A DNA stretch of 64,000 nucleotides from a virus, in IMG/VR virus record IMGVR_UViG_3300024999_000065, positions 1 to 64,000 of that record; one strand, given 5' to 3'. The translations under genes were made by a program, and so were the position numbers. Positions 46,225 to 55,140 of this stretch are shown here, one piece after another; the stretch's first letter is position 1, and each line of letters starts with the position of its first letter. The notes beneath the pieces are model-generated. The model was given only the letters and a program-made list of their open reading frames with translations, had not been told where the DNA came from and did no database searches.

Positions 46225-46517
46225 ACCTTTATTTCTCCTTTATTAGAATTTATTTTTATCATTAAAATAATTCAAATTAGCGACTTAAAATCACTAAACA
46301 TAAACTTACACATGAATTTTGAATTCAACCTAAAATATCTTCAATTTTTACCAACAAAAACATTAATAAACTATTGTTATTATTGTATTTGTAAGCATTT
46401 TTAATATTTTATAAAATCAAATCGCTTACAAATCCTTAATCTATAAGGGTTTTGACGCATTTTATAAAACTATGTATTTTTATATTGAGGTACGGAATTC
46501 AATCAAAAAATTATATA
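46225..46517. other. Intergenic region with one large hairpin
   Basis: No gene is visible. TTTGTAAGC and GCTTACAAA (about 46388-46432) form a 9-bp stem around an A/T loop. On the minus strand it follows the 46518 frame and may end that transcript. Confidence 0.4.
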
Positions 46518-46901
46518 TTAAACTTTACTATTATTATTACCTTCTTTCAATTTTGATTTATGTTCTTTTAATTGTTCTAGTTTTCCTTTGATTTGTAATT
46601 TAACACATTCATGTAATACATCTATATACTTTTCATCACAAATATAAATACTTTCTGAATCACCTTCACATAATAAATTTAATTTTACACCTTTTGATTC
46701 TAATTGTGGTACAATATTATTACTTGTTTGTGTAGAAGGGAAGAAGATACCTAGTTTGTTTTTATCATATCTGTATATTTCTATATTATATTTTCCTTTT
46801 AAATATGTATTATTTTTCTTTGTGTGTTTGTCTATAATTGTTTTTTGTGTTAATAAATCAGACTCGTAAAATAAAGTATAGATACCTAAATATTTATTTA
46901 T
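46518..46901 (-). CDS. Coding frame without an AUG start
   Basis: An open frame of about 127 codons with clear protein character (SINKYLGIYTLFYESDLL, then KKNNTYLKGKYNIEIYRYD, then a C-terminal coiled coil) has no in-frame ATG, GTG or TTG. A perfect AAGGAGG lies upstream. The only AUG there (46910) is in another frame and stops after three codons, its TAA overlapping an ATA in this frame. Either ATA is the start, or one base was lost. Confidence 0.6.
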   Translation of the reverse strand: MNKYLGIYTLFYESDLLTQKTIIDKHTKKNNTYLKGKYNIEIYRYDKNKLGIFFPSTQTSNNIVPQLESKGVKLNLLCEGDSESIYICDEKYIDVLHECVKLQIKGKLEQLKEHKSKLKEGNNNSKV

Positions 46902-46951
46902 GGAAACATAACCTCCTTTCTTATAAAATTTATATAAATTTAACTTAAACT

Positions 46952-47110
46952 TTATTTAACCTCCTTTTCTAATATTGTAAAAGTAACCATAGAATTATCT
47001 ACATATTGTAATAATTCTGTTCTAATTATATTAGTTATTTTATCAAGAATAATAGGAATTGTTTCTGGTTTGTTTGTTTCAAACTCAACTTTATATTCAT
47101 ATTTATCCAT
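46952..47110 (-). CDS. Small hypothetical protein
   Basis: The 52-aa product begins MDKYEYKVEFETNKPETIPI and continues with an amphipathic helix and a beta strand (NSMVTFTILEKEVK). AAGGAGAA lies 8 nt before ATG 47110, inside the end of the upstream gene. It is too short to stand out but well supported by the ribosome site and spacing. Confidence 0.75.
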   Translation of the reverse strand: MDKYEYKVEFETNKPETIPIILDKITNIIRTELLQYVDNSMVTFTILEKEVK

Positions 47111-47115
47111 ATAAA

Positions 47116-47322
47116 TTATTCTCCTTTCTTATAAAAATCATCATAACATTTATTTTCAATTTTTAACATATTGCAAATATTCATACCATTGTCATCAATC
47201 CAGTTTAAAAATTTAAAAACATTACATTCATTATATTTAATTTCTATATCACAAATGTTTTTATATCTACATTCTTCTGTACAAAATTTATCAATTATAC
47301 ATTGATTTATAAAATTAATAAT
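47116..47322 (-). CDS. Small Cys-rich protein, probable ATT start
   Basis: The 68-codon frame contains CTEECRYKNICD and more Cys (NECNVF, NICNML, KCYDDF). AAGGAGG is followed by TTTTT and ATT-ATT in frame; no AUG, GUG or UUG is available before residue 47. It ends 6 nt before the next gene's ATG and carries that gene's ribosome site, so it is translated in an operon. ATT initiation is the simplest reading. Confidence 0.7.
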   Translation of the reverse strand: MINFINQCIIDKFCTEECRYKNICDIEIKYNECNVFKFLNWIDDNGMNICNMLKIENKCYDDFYKKGE

Positions 47323-47400
47323 AAAAACCTCCTTTCTTTATGGATTTGTGTTGCTTTTTTTAAGATTGCTTGTTTATGTATTTGTTTATTGATTAATTGT

Positions 47401-47430
47401 ATTATAGCATGAGAGTAGGTTATAAGTCAA
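47401..47430 (-). promoter_or_regulatory. Sigma-A-type promoter, extended -10
   Basis: Minus strand TTGACT (47430-47425), 18-nt spacer ending TGC, TATAAT (47406-47401). It drives the small-gene cluster at 47322 and beyond. Confidence 0.8.
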
Positions 47431-47470
47431 TATATTTATTTTTATATTATGTTAAATATTTAATATATTA

Positions 47471-48802
47471 TTATATACCTTTATTATTATTCGATCTCTT
47501 TTCTGCAATATCACAATAATCCTTATTCATCTCAAAACCTATGTAATCAAATCCTAATTCTTCACAACTGACAGCATGTGTACCAGAACCTTCAAATGGA
47601 TCTAAACATATACCATCAGGAGGAGTAACTAATGTAACTAAATATTTAATTAATGATAATGGTTTTACTGTAGGATGATTATTACCTTCACCACGTTCTT
47701 TTTTACTTGCTTTAGCACAATACATAAAATTTGCTTCATAATCATTATTATCATAGTTACATTGTTTGAAGAATCTACTTCCTCCACCTGTATCACCATG
47801 TTGATTTTGCATTGTAGTAATCCCTCTTAAAAATCCTGTATTAGATTCTCCTTTATAAGCATCTTTATTTTCTTTTACTTTGCCACTTTTAGTAATACCA
47901 CTCTGTGAATCTAAGATTTTACCTGCATATTCATCCATAATTATATTTGCAGGAAATCTGCCTATTTGGTTAGCAGGACTTGCTTTATCTAAAGCATATT
48001 TACCATATATTTTATCATCTTTATCTGAATAATTAGTTGTTGGATTTTTAGATGCTTTTTTATCCATTATAATTTTGTCTTCTTCTGAAGATTCAACCCT
48101 ACAATCATCAATATTAATTCCACCAGTGTTCCATTTTAGAACATTATCTACTATAGTTTTTTCACTTAAAGGTTTTCTTGCTACTATAATTGGTTCGTGT
48201 GCTGGTTTTAAATTCGTACCCCAACCCTCGAATTGTTTTGCTTCGTCTGTTACTGGTTCTGTAATATAACCATTACTACCATGTCTTTTTCCTATTTCAG
48301 AAGAAAATCCTGTAACATTACATGACGCTAATCCATTTGGTTGACGATTAAAATATTTTCCTTCTCCAACAATTTCTCTTTCTGCTCCAAACTGTTTATC
48401 AATTTGTTTACTTATATCCATTGATTTGGGAAATCCACTCCCGAAAATCCAGTCAATTTGATCTCTAATTTCAAATCCTGCCAATCTTAAACTTATACAC
48501 ATTAAATCATATGTACGTGTTCCTGCAAAACATAATAAGTATCCTCCTGGTTTTAATACTCTATATGCTTCTTTCCATATAGAAGGATTAGGAACAAATG
48601 AGTCCCAGTCTTTTCCCATAAATCCTTTTGAATTATGTATGTATTCTTCATTATTTAACCAATTAGTTAATACTTCTACTATATTAGGTTGTTTAGATAA
48701 TCCATAAGGTGGATCAGTGACGATTGATGATATAGAATTATCAGGTAGTAATTTCATACCTTCTTTACAATTTTGATTATAGATTTTATTTAGTTGTAAC
48801 AA
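47471..48802 (-). CDS. DNA adenine/cytosine-N4 methyltransferase
   Basis: The 443-aa product has the amino-methyltransferase motifs: catalytic TDPPYGLSK (about 37-45), the S-adenosylmethionine segment LDPFEGSGTHAVSCEELGFDYIGFE (about 408-432) and a large central variable region for target recognition. The DPPY before FxGxG order is the beta class. The start is TTG 48802, 8 nt after AAGGAGGA. It probably protects phage DNA from host restriction. Confidence 0.9.
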   Translation of the reverse strand: MLQLNKIYNQNCKEGMKLLPDNSISSIVTDPPYGLSKQPNIVEVLTNWLNNEEYIHNSKGFMGKDWDSFVPNPSIWKEAYRVLKPGGYLLCFAGTRTYDLMCISLRLAGFEIRDQIDWIFGSGFPKSMDISKQIDKQFGAEREIVGEGKYFNRQPNGLASCNVTGFSSEIGKRHGSNGYITEPVTDEAKQFEGWGTNLKPAHEPIIVARKPLSEKTIVDNVLKWNTGGINIDDCRVESSEEDKIIMDKKASKNPTTNYSDKDDKIYGKYALDKASPANQIGRFPANIIMDEYAGKILDSQSGITKSGKVKENKDAYKGESNTGFLRGITTMQNQHGDTGGGSRFFKQCNYDNNDYEANFMYCAKASKKERGEGNNHPTVKPLSLIKYLVTLVTPPDGICLDPFEGSGTHAVSCEELGFDYIGFEMNKDYCDIAEKRSNNNKGI

Positions 48803-48847
48803 TAGGGGAGTCCTCCTTTTTATTTTTATATTTATAAAATAGTTATA

Positions 48848-49456
48848 TTATTTATTTAAATCTAAATTAATAATGAGTTTATATCTATATTGTATTTTTT
48901 GCTTTTTTCTTTTTCTCTTATCTATAATAGAAAAACCAAAACAATTTTCAATATATTTCATTACTCTATTGAATGTAATATGGCTTTTACATAAATTAAA
49001 AATATTACATTCAATTGCTTTATTCAATATCTCATCTCTATCTTCTTTTTTATAAATCCTATATTTCTCTAAATCTTTATGAATATCAGAAATAACCCAT
49101 TTAGATTCTATATATTCTAAAAAATCAAGGATATTATGTTTTAATACAGAAATTTTAGAATTATAAATATTATAATTACTATCAAAGTCAATTTTATTTA
49201 AATACTCCTGTTCTCTTTTAATTAAATTTTCTTTACCTTCTAATAATTCTAGTATTTTAAAATTAAATGCCAACAAACCATATGTATTAAAATCATCTTG
49301 TAATTTAAAATTATGATGTATATTCTTTATAAGATTATCTAAATGAGTATGCCATCTAAAAGTTATATGTGTACTATGTCCTATATAAACCTTATTGTTA
49401 ATTATATTAGTAATTTGATATATACCTGATAATTTATTTAATGTAATATCTTTCAA
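48848..49456 (-). CDS. GIY-YIG endonuclease
   Basis: The 202-aa product has GIYQITNIINNKVYIGHS (about 11-28), Arg in TFRWHTHL and Glu in REQEYLNKIDFD, the GIY-YIG nuclease residues. The C-terminal helical part is unusual and basic (IDKRKRKKQKIQYRYK). It lies between the methyltransferase and helicase genes. Likely a free-standing homing nuclease. Confidence 0.85.
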   Translation of the reverse strand: MKDITLNKLSGIYQITNIINNKVYIGHSTHITFRWHTHLDNLIKNIHHNFKLQDDFNTYGLLAFNFKILELLEGKENLIKREQEYLNKIDFDSNYNIYNSKISVLKHNILDFLEYIESKWVISDIHKDLEKYRIYKKEDRDEILNKAIECNIFNLCKSHITFNRVMKYIENCFGFSIIDKRKRKKQKIQYRYKLIINLDLNK

Positions 49457-49510
49457 AAAATTATCCTCCTTTACACATTATTAATCTTTATATAATATTA
49501 ATTTAATAAA

Positions 49511-51280
49511 TTATTTAAAATAATTATATCTAGTTATTAAATAATCTTTAAGTTTATCTGGAAAAACAATGGTTGAATACGGTCTAGTAATCGCTACATA
49601 TACAATATTTGTCTCTTCATAATAATCTTCTATTTTAAAATCTTTATCACTACCTCTATCTATAAATTCCTTTCTGAAAACCATAGGGATATCAAATATA
49701 TCATCAGATACATAAACAGGAATAGTGAAGGTCATGCCTTTGCTTTTATGACAGGTAGAAAATAAAACATCTGCCTTATTTTTGTCTTTAACTGTGTTAT
49801 TCTTAATTCCATCAACTATTTTTGGAATAAGACTACCATATTTTTCAACCAATCTATTAATTGCAAGTAATTCAATATCTTGCACACGTTCAGCATATTC
49901 AGTCATAGAAAAATAATCCTCAAATTTATTAAATAATTGATTTTTTACTTTATGTCCTTGAGAGAACCAATATCCATCTTTCAATGTATTAAAATTATAA
50001 CCTGAGTATCCTCCCTCGAAGTAAAGTTTAGCAAATTTATTAGACTTTATAACTTCTATAACTTCTGCTAGAATATAAGAATTAGTTCTACATAAACAAA
50101 CATAAGGTTTTGATTTATCAATTTCATGTACAATTGTTTGTTTATTATTAAATCCCTTCATATTAATATCTATTTTATAAATATCTTTAATAAGTAAATT
50201 AGCTATATTTGCAATATTTTGACTTACTCTAAAAGAAGTAGTAAGTTTATATTCTTTTCCATCAAAATGATTCATTATATTTGTTGCTTTCCTCCAACCA
50301 TATATCATCTGAAACATATCACCTACAAGAACAACACCTGGAACATTTGATGATTTTATTATGTCTAAGATTAACATAGATCCATCCTGCATTTCATCCC
50401 CAAGAATAATGTCGAATTTTGAAGATAAATCTTTTTTACTCAAATGAAAAAGTTTAAGGTAAAAATCGTGAGTAATCTTAATATTGTTATTATAATCTTT
50501 CATTAAATTCCATAATCGTTTTGAATATTTAATAATTAATTCTCTTTCATCTGTTGTATTACCATTTATATCTTTAAATAATTCTAATTCTTCAAATTCT
50601 ATTACATCAGATAGCATATATTCTTTCATCATTGCATTTATTTTTACTGCTAATTCCATATCTCTATCCCAATCTAATTTTAAATCTTTAATAACATCAA
50701 CAGCATTATAATTTAAAGTTAATTTATTTTTATAAAATTTTCCTACATAACCATAGGCTAATCCATGTTGAGTTTTTATTGTGACATGATGTAATTTAGT
50801 ATATAATTTATCTGCTTCATCCTTCATTGATCGGTTATACACAATATAGAGAATTTTTTTAAAGGGACGTGTTTTAGCATAGTAATATAAAGTCGTGGAT
50901 TTGCTAGAACCTGCTAATGCAGCAATTTTAATTTTTTCTTCCTTTGCAAATATAATATCTTTCTGTTCTTGCGTTAAATAATATCCTTCTTCAGACATAT
51001 AATCAGACAATTCAATATTAACATCATCAAATGATTTGTTGTAATATTCATTTTTTAATATATCTAAATCTTTTTCAGATAATATTTTTTCATTATTCTT
51101 TAACATTAAATTAAATTTTAATTCACAATCTTCACTCCCATTAGGATGAGAAAAATATTGTCTACTAATACCAAAGTTCCTTATTAATTCTTCTTTACAT
51201 ACTGGACATATGTATGTTTCTTCTTTAATAGATTCTATAATATCTACTAATTTCCCATATTTATTTAATGCTTTTTTCAT
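49511..51280 (-). CDS. UvrD/Rep-like superfamily 1 helicase
   Basis: The 589-aa product has an N-terminal zinc-binding segment (CPVCKEELIRNFG...FSHPNGSEDC). The helicase motifs are I (AALAGSSKSTT, about 131), II (ILGDEMQD, about 297), III (GDMFQMIYGWRKA), V (TCHKSKGMTF) and VI (NIVYVAITRP). It moves along single-stranded DNA in replication or recombination. The N-terminus is that of phage and mobile-element helicases. Confidence 0.88.
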   Translation of the reverse strand: MKKALNKYGKLVDIIESIKEETYICPVCKEELIRNFGISRQYFSHPNGSEDCELKFNLMLKNNEKILSEKDLDILKNEYYNKSFDDVNIELSDYMSEEGYYLTQEQKDIIFAKEEKIKIAALAGSSKSTTLYYYAKTRPFKKILYIVYNRSMKDEADKLYTKLHHVTIKTQHGLAYGYVGKFYKNKLTLNYNAVDVIKDLKLDWDRDMELAVKINAMMKEYMLSDVIEFEELELFKDINGNTTDERELIIKYSKRLWNLMKDYNNNIKITHDFYLKLFHLSKKDLSSKFDIILGDEMQDGSMLILDIIKSSNVPGVVLVGDMFQMIYGWRKATNIMNHFDGKEYKLTTSFRVSQNIANIANLLIKDIYKIDINMKGFNNKQTIVHEIDKSKPYVCLCRTNSYILAEVIEVIKSNKFAKLYFEGGYSGYNFNTLKDGYWFSQGHKVKNQLFNKFEDYFSMTEYAERVQDIELLAINRLVEKYGSLIPKIVDGIKNNTVKDKNKADVLFSTCHKSKGMTFTIPVYVSDDIFDIPMVFRKEFIDRGSDKDFKIEDYYEETNIVYVAITRPYSTIVFPDKLKDYLITRYNYFK

Positions 51281-51313
51281 GTGTTAATTTTATCTCCTTT
51301 TTAATTTATTTAA

Positions 51314-52474
51314 TTAATGTTTATTATTTAAATCATTAACATTAATATGATTCTTTTCTGCTGCTGTGATTATTATTTCTTTAGTTAAATCTCTATTAAT
51401 ATCTTTAGGTACAGTTAATTCAGATAATGATTTAAAATCATTTATATATGTATCTGCTAATCTAAATTTTTTTATATAATTAATTTCTTTTGGGTCTGCA
51501 TTACAATCTTCCAATAATTTATTTAATTTATCTTGTTCTCTTTTATTAACTCTTTTTGCTTTATCTTTAATATAATCAATAAAAATATTATTAAAATTTT
51601 CAATAAATTTTTCATCATTATAATCTACTATATAATCAAATTTAGATAGAACTTTTTGAACTTCTATTTTATTTTTACAAAAAATATTATATGCTTGATA
51701 TGTAAATAAAATTTTTCTTTTAAAAAGTAATTCACTTAATTTCTTTTTATATATTTCAGATTTTAATCCATAAAATTTTTCTCTATTATCAGTGATTCCA
51801 GCTTCTTCTTTTGCTTTATTTTCACAATCAATTACAAATTTTCTGTCTTCATCTGAGATAATTTCATCTGGTGAATTACAATCATAATTAATATTGATTC
51901 CACTAATACTTTCATTACGAATTAATTTTCTAACTTTAGTAACTGAATCAAATTCTATCAAATCTAATCCACTTGAATTGCTTAAAATTTTTAATACTTT
52001 TTCCAAATAGTACCTAATACAATCATCCATTTTATCAAAATAATCAAAAATAATATCACTATTCAATTTTAAATGTTCACCACTTCTTTTTTGATTAATT
52101 CTAATAAATGAATAATTACTATTAATTATCTCAAACCTTTGTGCCCATTTTATAAAAGATAAAGTTATTTTATAATTTTCATCTTGTTCAGTTAATAATT
52201 TAGTTAATATTATAGGAGTTATGTATTGTGATAAACCCTTAAATAATGGTAAAATTAATCCATCTTTATCAATATCAATATTAGAAACTTTATGTATAAT
52301 AAATTTACCTTGTCCTACATCTTCTATTTCACAAAATTTACTTGCTTTAGTTAAAATTCTTGTTTTTGCTGTACTATTTAATTTTTTATCTCTTTTATAA
52401 TTAAATATTTGTTTGTCTGTACCAAAATAATCTAATAACTTTTTAGTATCTATTTCTCCCACTTTTAATTTCAT
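51314..52474 (-). CDS. Unknown protein in the replication/accessory region
   Basis: The 386-aa product begins MKLKVGEIDTKKLLDYFGTD, and the first 60 residues resemble a small DNA-binding domain. The rest is helical and charged (about 200-330 coiled). It is 33 nt upstream of the helicase gene and co-transcribed. Replication initiation or recombination is possible but unproven. Confidence 0.6.
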   Translation of the reverse strand: MKLKVGEIDTKKLLDYFGTDKQIFNYKRDKKLNSTAKTRILTKASKFCEIEDVGQGKFIIHKVSNIDIDKDGLILPLFKGLSQYITPIILTKLLTEQDENYKITLSFIKWAQRFEIINSNYSFIRINQKRSGEHLKLNSDIIFDYFDKMDDCIRYYLEKVLKILSNSSGLDLIEFDSVTKVRKLIRNESISGININYDCNSPDEIISDEDRKFVIDCENKAKEEAGITDNREKFYGLKSEIYKKKLSELLFKRKILFTYQAYNIFCKNKIEVQKVLSKFDYIVDYNDEKFIENFNNIFIDYIKDKAKRVNKREQDKLNKLLEDCNADPKEINYIKKFRLADTYINDFKSLSELTVPKDINRDLTKEIIITAAEKNHINVNDLNNKH

Positions 52475-52520
52475 AAAATAGCATCTACTCCTTATTATTA
52501 ATGGATTTATTTTATTTTTT

Positions 52521-52600
52521 ATGTGCTACAAAGTTTTCTAATAAGTATTTATATATGTAGACAAATTGTAGTACATACAAACACACTATAAACACAATTA
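52521..52600. other. Potential structured 5' region
   Basis: GTGCTACAA and TTGTAGTAC (about 52523-52575, one wobble) could form a long-range stem between the peptide gene at 52641 and the 52474 gene. No gene is visible. Low confidence. Confidence 0.35.
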
Positions 52601-52640
52601 TATTAATACTTTGTTAACTATTTAATCAATAAAAATAATA

Positions 52641-52700
52641 TTATCTTTTAAATACTAAAAAATAAAATCCACAAACAATTAATACAGAAATTAAATGCAC
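52641..52700 (-). CDS. 19-aa hydrophobic peptide
   Basis: GTG 52700 begins MHLISVLIVCGFYFLVFKR, a single membrane segment with a basic end. AAAGGAGG lies 8 nt upstream and a perfect promoter (52753-52781) 53 nt upstream. The size and shape match membrane peptides of type I toxin systems and small phage membrane proteins. No antisense RNA was identified. Confidence 0.6.
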   Translation of the reverse strand: MHLISVLIVCGFYFLVFKR

Positions 52701-52752
52701 CTTTTCCACCTCCTTTAATAATATTAATATTAATATATTTTAACTTGTTTAC

Positions 52753-52781
52753 ATTATACACAATAATAAAATAAATGTCAA
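52753..52781 (-). promoter_or_regulatory. Sigma-A-type consensus promoter
   Basis: Minus strand TTGACA (52781-52776), 17-nt spacer, TATAAT (52758-52753). Perfect consensus. First gene downstream is the 19-aa peptide. Confidence 0.85.
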
Positions 52782-52844
52782 CACTTATTTATATATTATT
52801 ATTATATAAATAAAAAATAATAAAAAATAAATATTTGGACAGAT

Positions 52845-52874
52845 TTATTTTCCCCGTTTAAACGGGGAAAATAA
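52845..52874. repeat. 30-bp perfect palindrome, probable bidirectional terminator
   Basis: Two 15-bp arms with centre GTTTAAAC and CCCC/GGGG blocks followed by A/T. It lies downstream of the recombinase gene and could be a terminator in both directions or a protein site. Confidence 0.75.
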
Positions 52875-52926
52875 TATGGACAAAAAACCGCTGAAAGCGG
52901 AACATATACTTTTCCTGTCCATATTA
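52872..52926 (-). terminator. Terminator of the recombinase gene, nested in an inverted repeat
   Basis: CCGCT/AGCGG (52888-52900) with a 3-nt loop is followed on the minus strand by TTTTTT: a strong intrinsic terminator. It is enclosed by an 11-bp inverted repeat (52872-52882 with 52916-52926). Confidence 0.8.
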
Positions 52927-53025
52927 TACTAAATACTAACATAGAAGTCAATAGAATAATAAAATAAATATTAATAAATAATATACTTCATAAAATATAC
53001 CTAAAACTACAAATATAATTCACAT

Positions 53026-53868
53026 CTACAAACCAATCCTCAAATTATTAATTTTCTTCTTAATATTTTCTTTTCTTGCATGAGTATATTTGCCACTGGT
53101 TGAAATAGAGGAGTGCCCTAATTGATCTTGTAATTCAGGCAATGTTAATATACCTTGTTCTTGTGTAGACGTTGCCCAGTTATGGCGAAGTGAATGCACT
53201 CCAACCTTACAATTACCATAACTATTAAATATATAATTAATTGTACTTTTATCTAGTTTCTCACTTCTTTCAGATAAAAATATATATTGACTATTAGCAA
53301 ATTTATATTTTTCTCTAATTTTTAAATAATCTTTAATAACATTTATTGCAATATCATTTAATAATACAGTTCTTTCCTTATCACCTTTACCAATTAACTT
53401 CAATTCTCCTTTTTCTATATCTAAATTTCTCAATTTTAAATTTGTAATTTCTTCTCTCCTAATTCCTGTATGAGCAATAAGAAAAACAATAGCAATATTT
53501 CTATCTCTATGCAAACTATACTTATTACTAACCTTATCTAAAAAATCAGATACTTGTAATTCTGTTATATTTGTTGGATTTCCTTTACCTTGTATTTTAA
53601 TGAAATCTCGCTTTATAATTTTTATACTATCAATTAATCCTAACATTAATAAAAATTCATTAAACGATTTAATTGCAGATAACTTCCTATTAATAGAACT
53701 AGATGATAAACCACTAATATCATCTTTATATTTAATAATAGAATCTCTACTAATCTCATCATGTAATGTAAAGAAATGATTTAAGTCTGACACATATGAT
53801 GATATTGTATTATTTGATTTTGCTTGATTAATTAAATAATTTTTATATTGCTCAATTTTATTTTTCAT
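53026..53868 (-). CDS. Tyrosine recombinase (integrase / Xer-like)
   Basis: The 280-aa product has an N-terminal SAM-like core-binding domain (about 1-95) and a catalytic domain with Arg in AHTGIRREE, Lys in GKGDKER, HSLRHNWAT, LGHSS and Tyr in KYTHA, the full R-K-H-R-H-Y set. Its short length and close fit to XerC/D suggest either prophage integration or resolution of genome multimers. Promoter at 53904-53933. Confidence 0.9.
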   Translation of the reverse strand: MKNKIEQYKNYLINQAKSNNTISSYVSDLNHFFTLHDEISRDSIIKYKDDISGLSSSSINRKLSAIKSFNEFLLMLGLIDSIKIIKRDFIKIQGKGNPTNITELQVSDFLDKVSNKYSLHRDRNIAIVFLIAHTGIRREEITNLKLRNLDIEKGELKLIGKGDKERTVLLNDIAINVIKDYLKIREKYKFANSQYIFLSERSEKLDKSTINYIFNSYGNCKVGVHSLRHNWATSTQEQGILTLPELQDQLGHSSISTSGKYTHARKENIKKKINNLRIGL

Positions 53869-53903
53869 ATTATATACTCCTTTTGTAATTTATTTGTAAA
53901 ATA

Positions 53904-53933
53904 ATTCTACCATAATAATATTATTGTTGTCAA
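53904..53933 (-). promoter_or_regulatory. Promoter of the recombinase gene
   Basis: Minus strand TTGACA (53933-53928), 18-nt spacer, TAGAAT (53909-53904). Confidence 0.7.
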
Positions 53934-54034
53934 TATGAATATAAAAATAATTTTATAATATTTATTGCAAAAACATCACCTAAATATTACCTATCATAAA
54001 TCACATCCCACACAAATATACTCAAATATAAAGT

Positions 54035-54102
54035 TTAAGACGATTCTAAATAATATGCAACAGACCAATTTACTAACTATTGTTAAGACGATTTTTAAGA
54101 CC
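54035..54102 (+). promoter_or_regulatory. Direct repeats upstream of the ribbon-helix-helix gene
   Basis: TTAAGACGATT occurs at 54035-54045 and 54083-54093, and TTAAGACC at 54095-54102, all on the plus strand within 110 nt of the 54144 start. This looks like an operator for the encoded DNA-binding protein. The rest of the 53934-54143 gap shows no gene. Confidence 0.5.
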
Positions 54103-54143
54103 ACTGAATTATCACATTTAATAAACAAAAAGGAGGATAGGAA

Positions 54144-54413
54144 ATGAGAATATCATTTAAATTAAACAGAGAATATGATACAGAATTAATCAAACAATTA
54201 GAAAAATATAAGGATAGAAATTTATCACAAGTTATTAGAAAGATATTAAGAGATAATCTAGTTAATAAGAATAATAAAGTTGAAGTTGAAGATGTATTTG
54301 CTGAAGATAAACCTGCATCCAATACGGATAATGTTGAAGTTAGGAAGATTAATAAGAAAACAGAGATTAATAAATCTAAATCAATTAAATGGAATAATCC
54401 AAAATTAAAATAA
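54144..54413 (+). CDS. Ribbon-helix-helix-like DNA-binding protein
   Basis: The 89-aa product has an N-terminal RISFKLNREYDTELIKQL strand-helix segment followed by a second helix (NLSQVIRKILRDNL), the RHH arrangement. The C-terminus is flexible and basic. AAAGGAGGAT lies 8 nt before the ATG. It begins the plus-strand operon. Probable autoregulator or partition-type protein. Confidence 0.65.
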   Translation: MRISFKLNREYDTELIKQLEKYKDRNLSQVIRKILRDNLVNKNNKVEVEDVFAEDKPASNTDNVEVRKINKKTEINKSKSIKWNNPKLK

Positions 54414-54435
54414 TAAAAATATAAGGAGGTATACC

Positions 54436-54723
54436 ATGTATAAATATATCTTCATCCTAATTTGTTTACTATACCCCACCCCTTGCTATGCAATGACAGT
54501 ATATGGTTTAATGCAAGAAACTGTTGGAGTAGGTAAACCAGGATTTGCTATATTATTAATAGTAGGTTTTGCTATTGCTGCTTTTATAGGAGAGCAAATA
54601 TGTAAAATAATAGGTAAGCAAAATTTTGCTGTATTGGTAGTAATAGTTGCTACATTTGCAGCCACACTTACAATGTTAAATTCAGGTTTAGAAATAGTGA
54701 ATAAATTATTAGCATATTTCTAG
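54436..54723 (+). CDS. Small membrane protein, VirB2/TrbC pilin-like
   Basis: The 95-aa product has a signal peptide (YKYIFILICLLYPTPCYA, cut after about residue 19) and two membrane helices (FAILLIVGFAIAAFIGEQI; FAVLVVIVATFAATLTML), the layout of conjugative pilin subunits. Strong AAGGAGG ribosome site. It may equally be a holin-like membrane protein. Confidence 0.6.
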   Translation: MYKYIFILICLLYPTPCYAMTVYGLMQETVGVGKPGFAILLIVGFAIAAFIGEQICKIIGKQNFAVLVVIVATFAATLTMLNSGLEIVNKLLAYF

Positions 54724-54733
54724 GAGTGATAAA

Positions 54734-55132
54734 ATGCTATTAATAATTCCAATATTAATATTTGTAATAACTTGTTTATGTCTACCTCAGTTAATGATAC
54801 AGACACTAATAGGAGTATTTGGATATGTGATTTGTAGAGCATTGAGTAAGAGGAATATGGCAAAAATGATAATTGTTATAACTATATTTTCTTGTTTGAG
54901 TATTATTATGGAAAAAGTATTACCTATAATTGAAGAGGAACAAAAGAAACAAAAATATGTAGAAGAAAAAATAGATTATATTAAGAAATATATTGATCCA
55001 ACTGCTAAATTATATACTCAAGAACAAGTAGATAAATATATTGATGATAAAATAAATGATGGTATGCCTGATAAATTAAAATTTATTAATCAGTATCCTA
55101 AAGTTAAATATGATAAAAATAAAGAGGAGTGA
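54734..55132 (+). CDS. Membrane protein
   Basis: The 132-aa product has two N-terminal membrane helices (about 2-35 and 44-66) and a charged C-terminal coiled tail (EEEQKKQKYVEEKIDYIKKY). It is 11 nt after the pilin-like gene. Function unknown, possibly part of a surface or transfer complex. Confidence 0.6.
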   Translation: MLLIIPILIFVITCLCLPQLMIQTLIGVFGYVICRALSKRNMAKMIIVITIFSCLSIIMEKVLPIIEEEQKKQKYVEEKIDYIKKYIDPTAKLYTQEQVDKYIDDKINDGMPDKLKFINQYPKVKYDKNKEE

Positions 55133-55140
55133 TTAATAAA

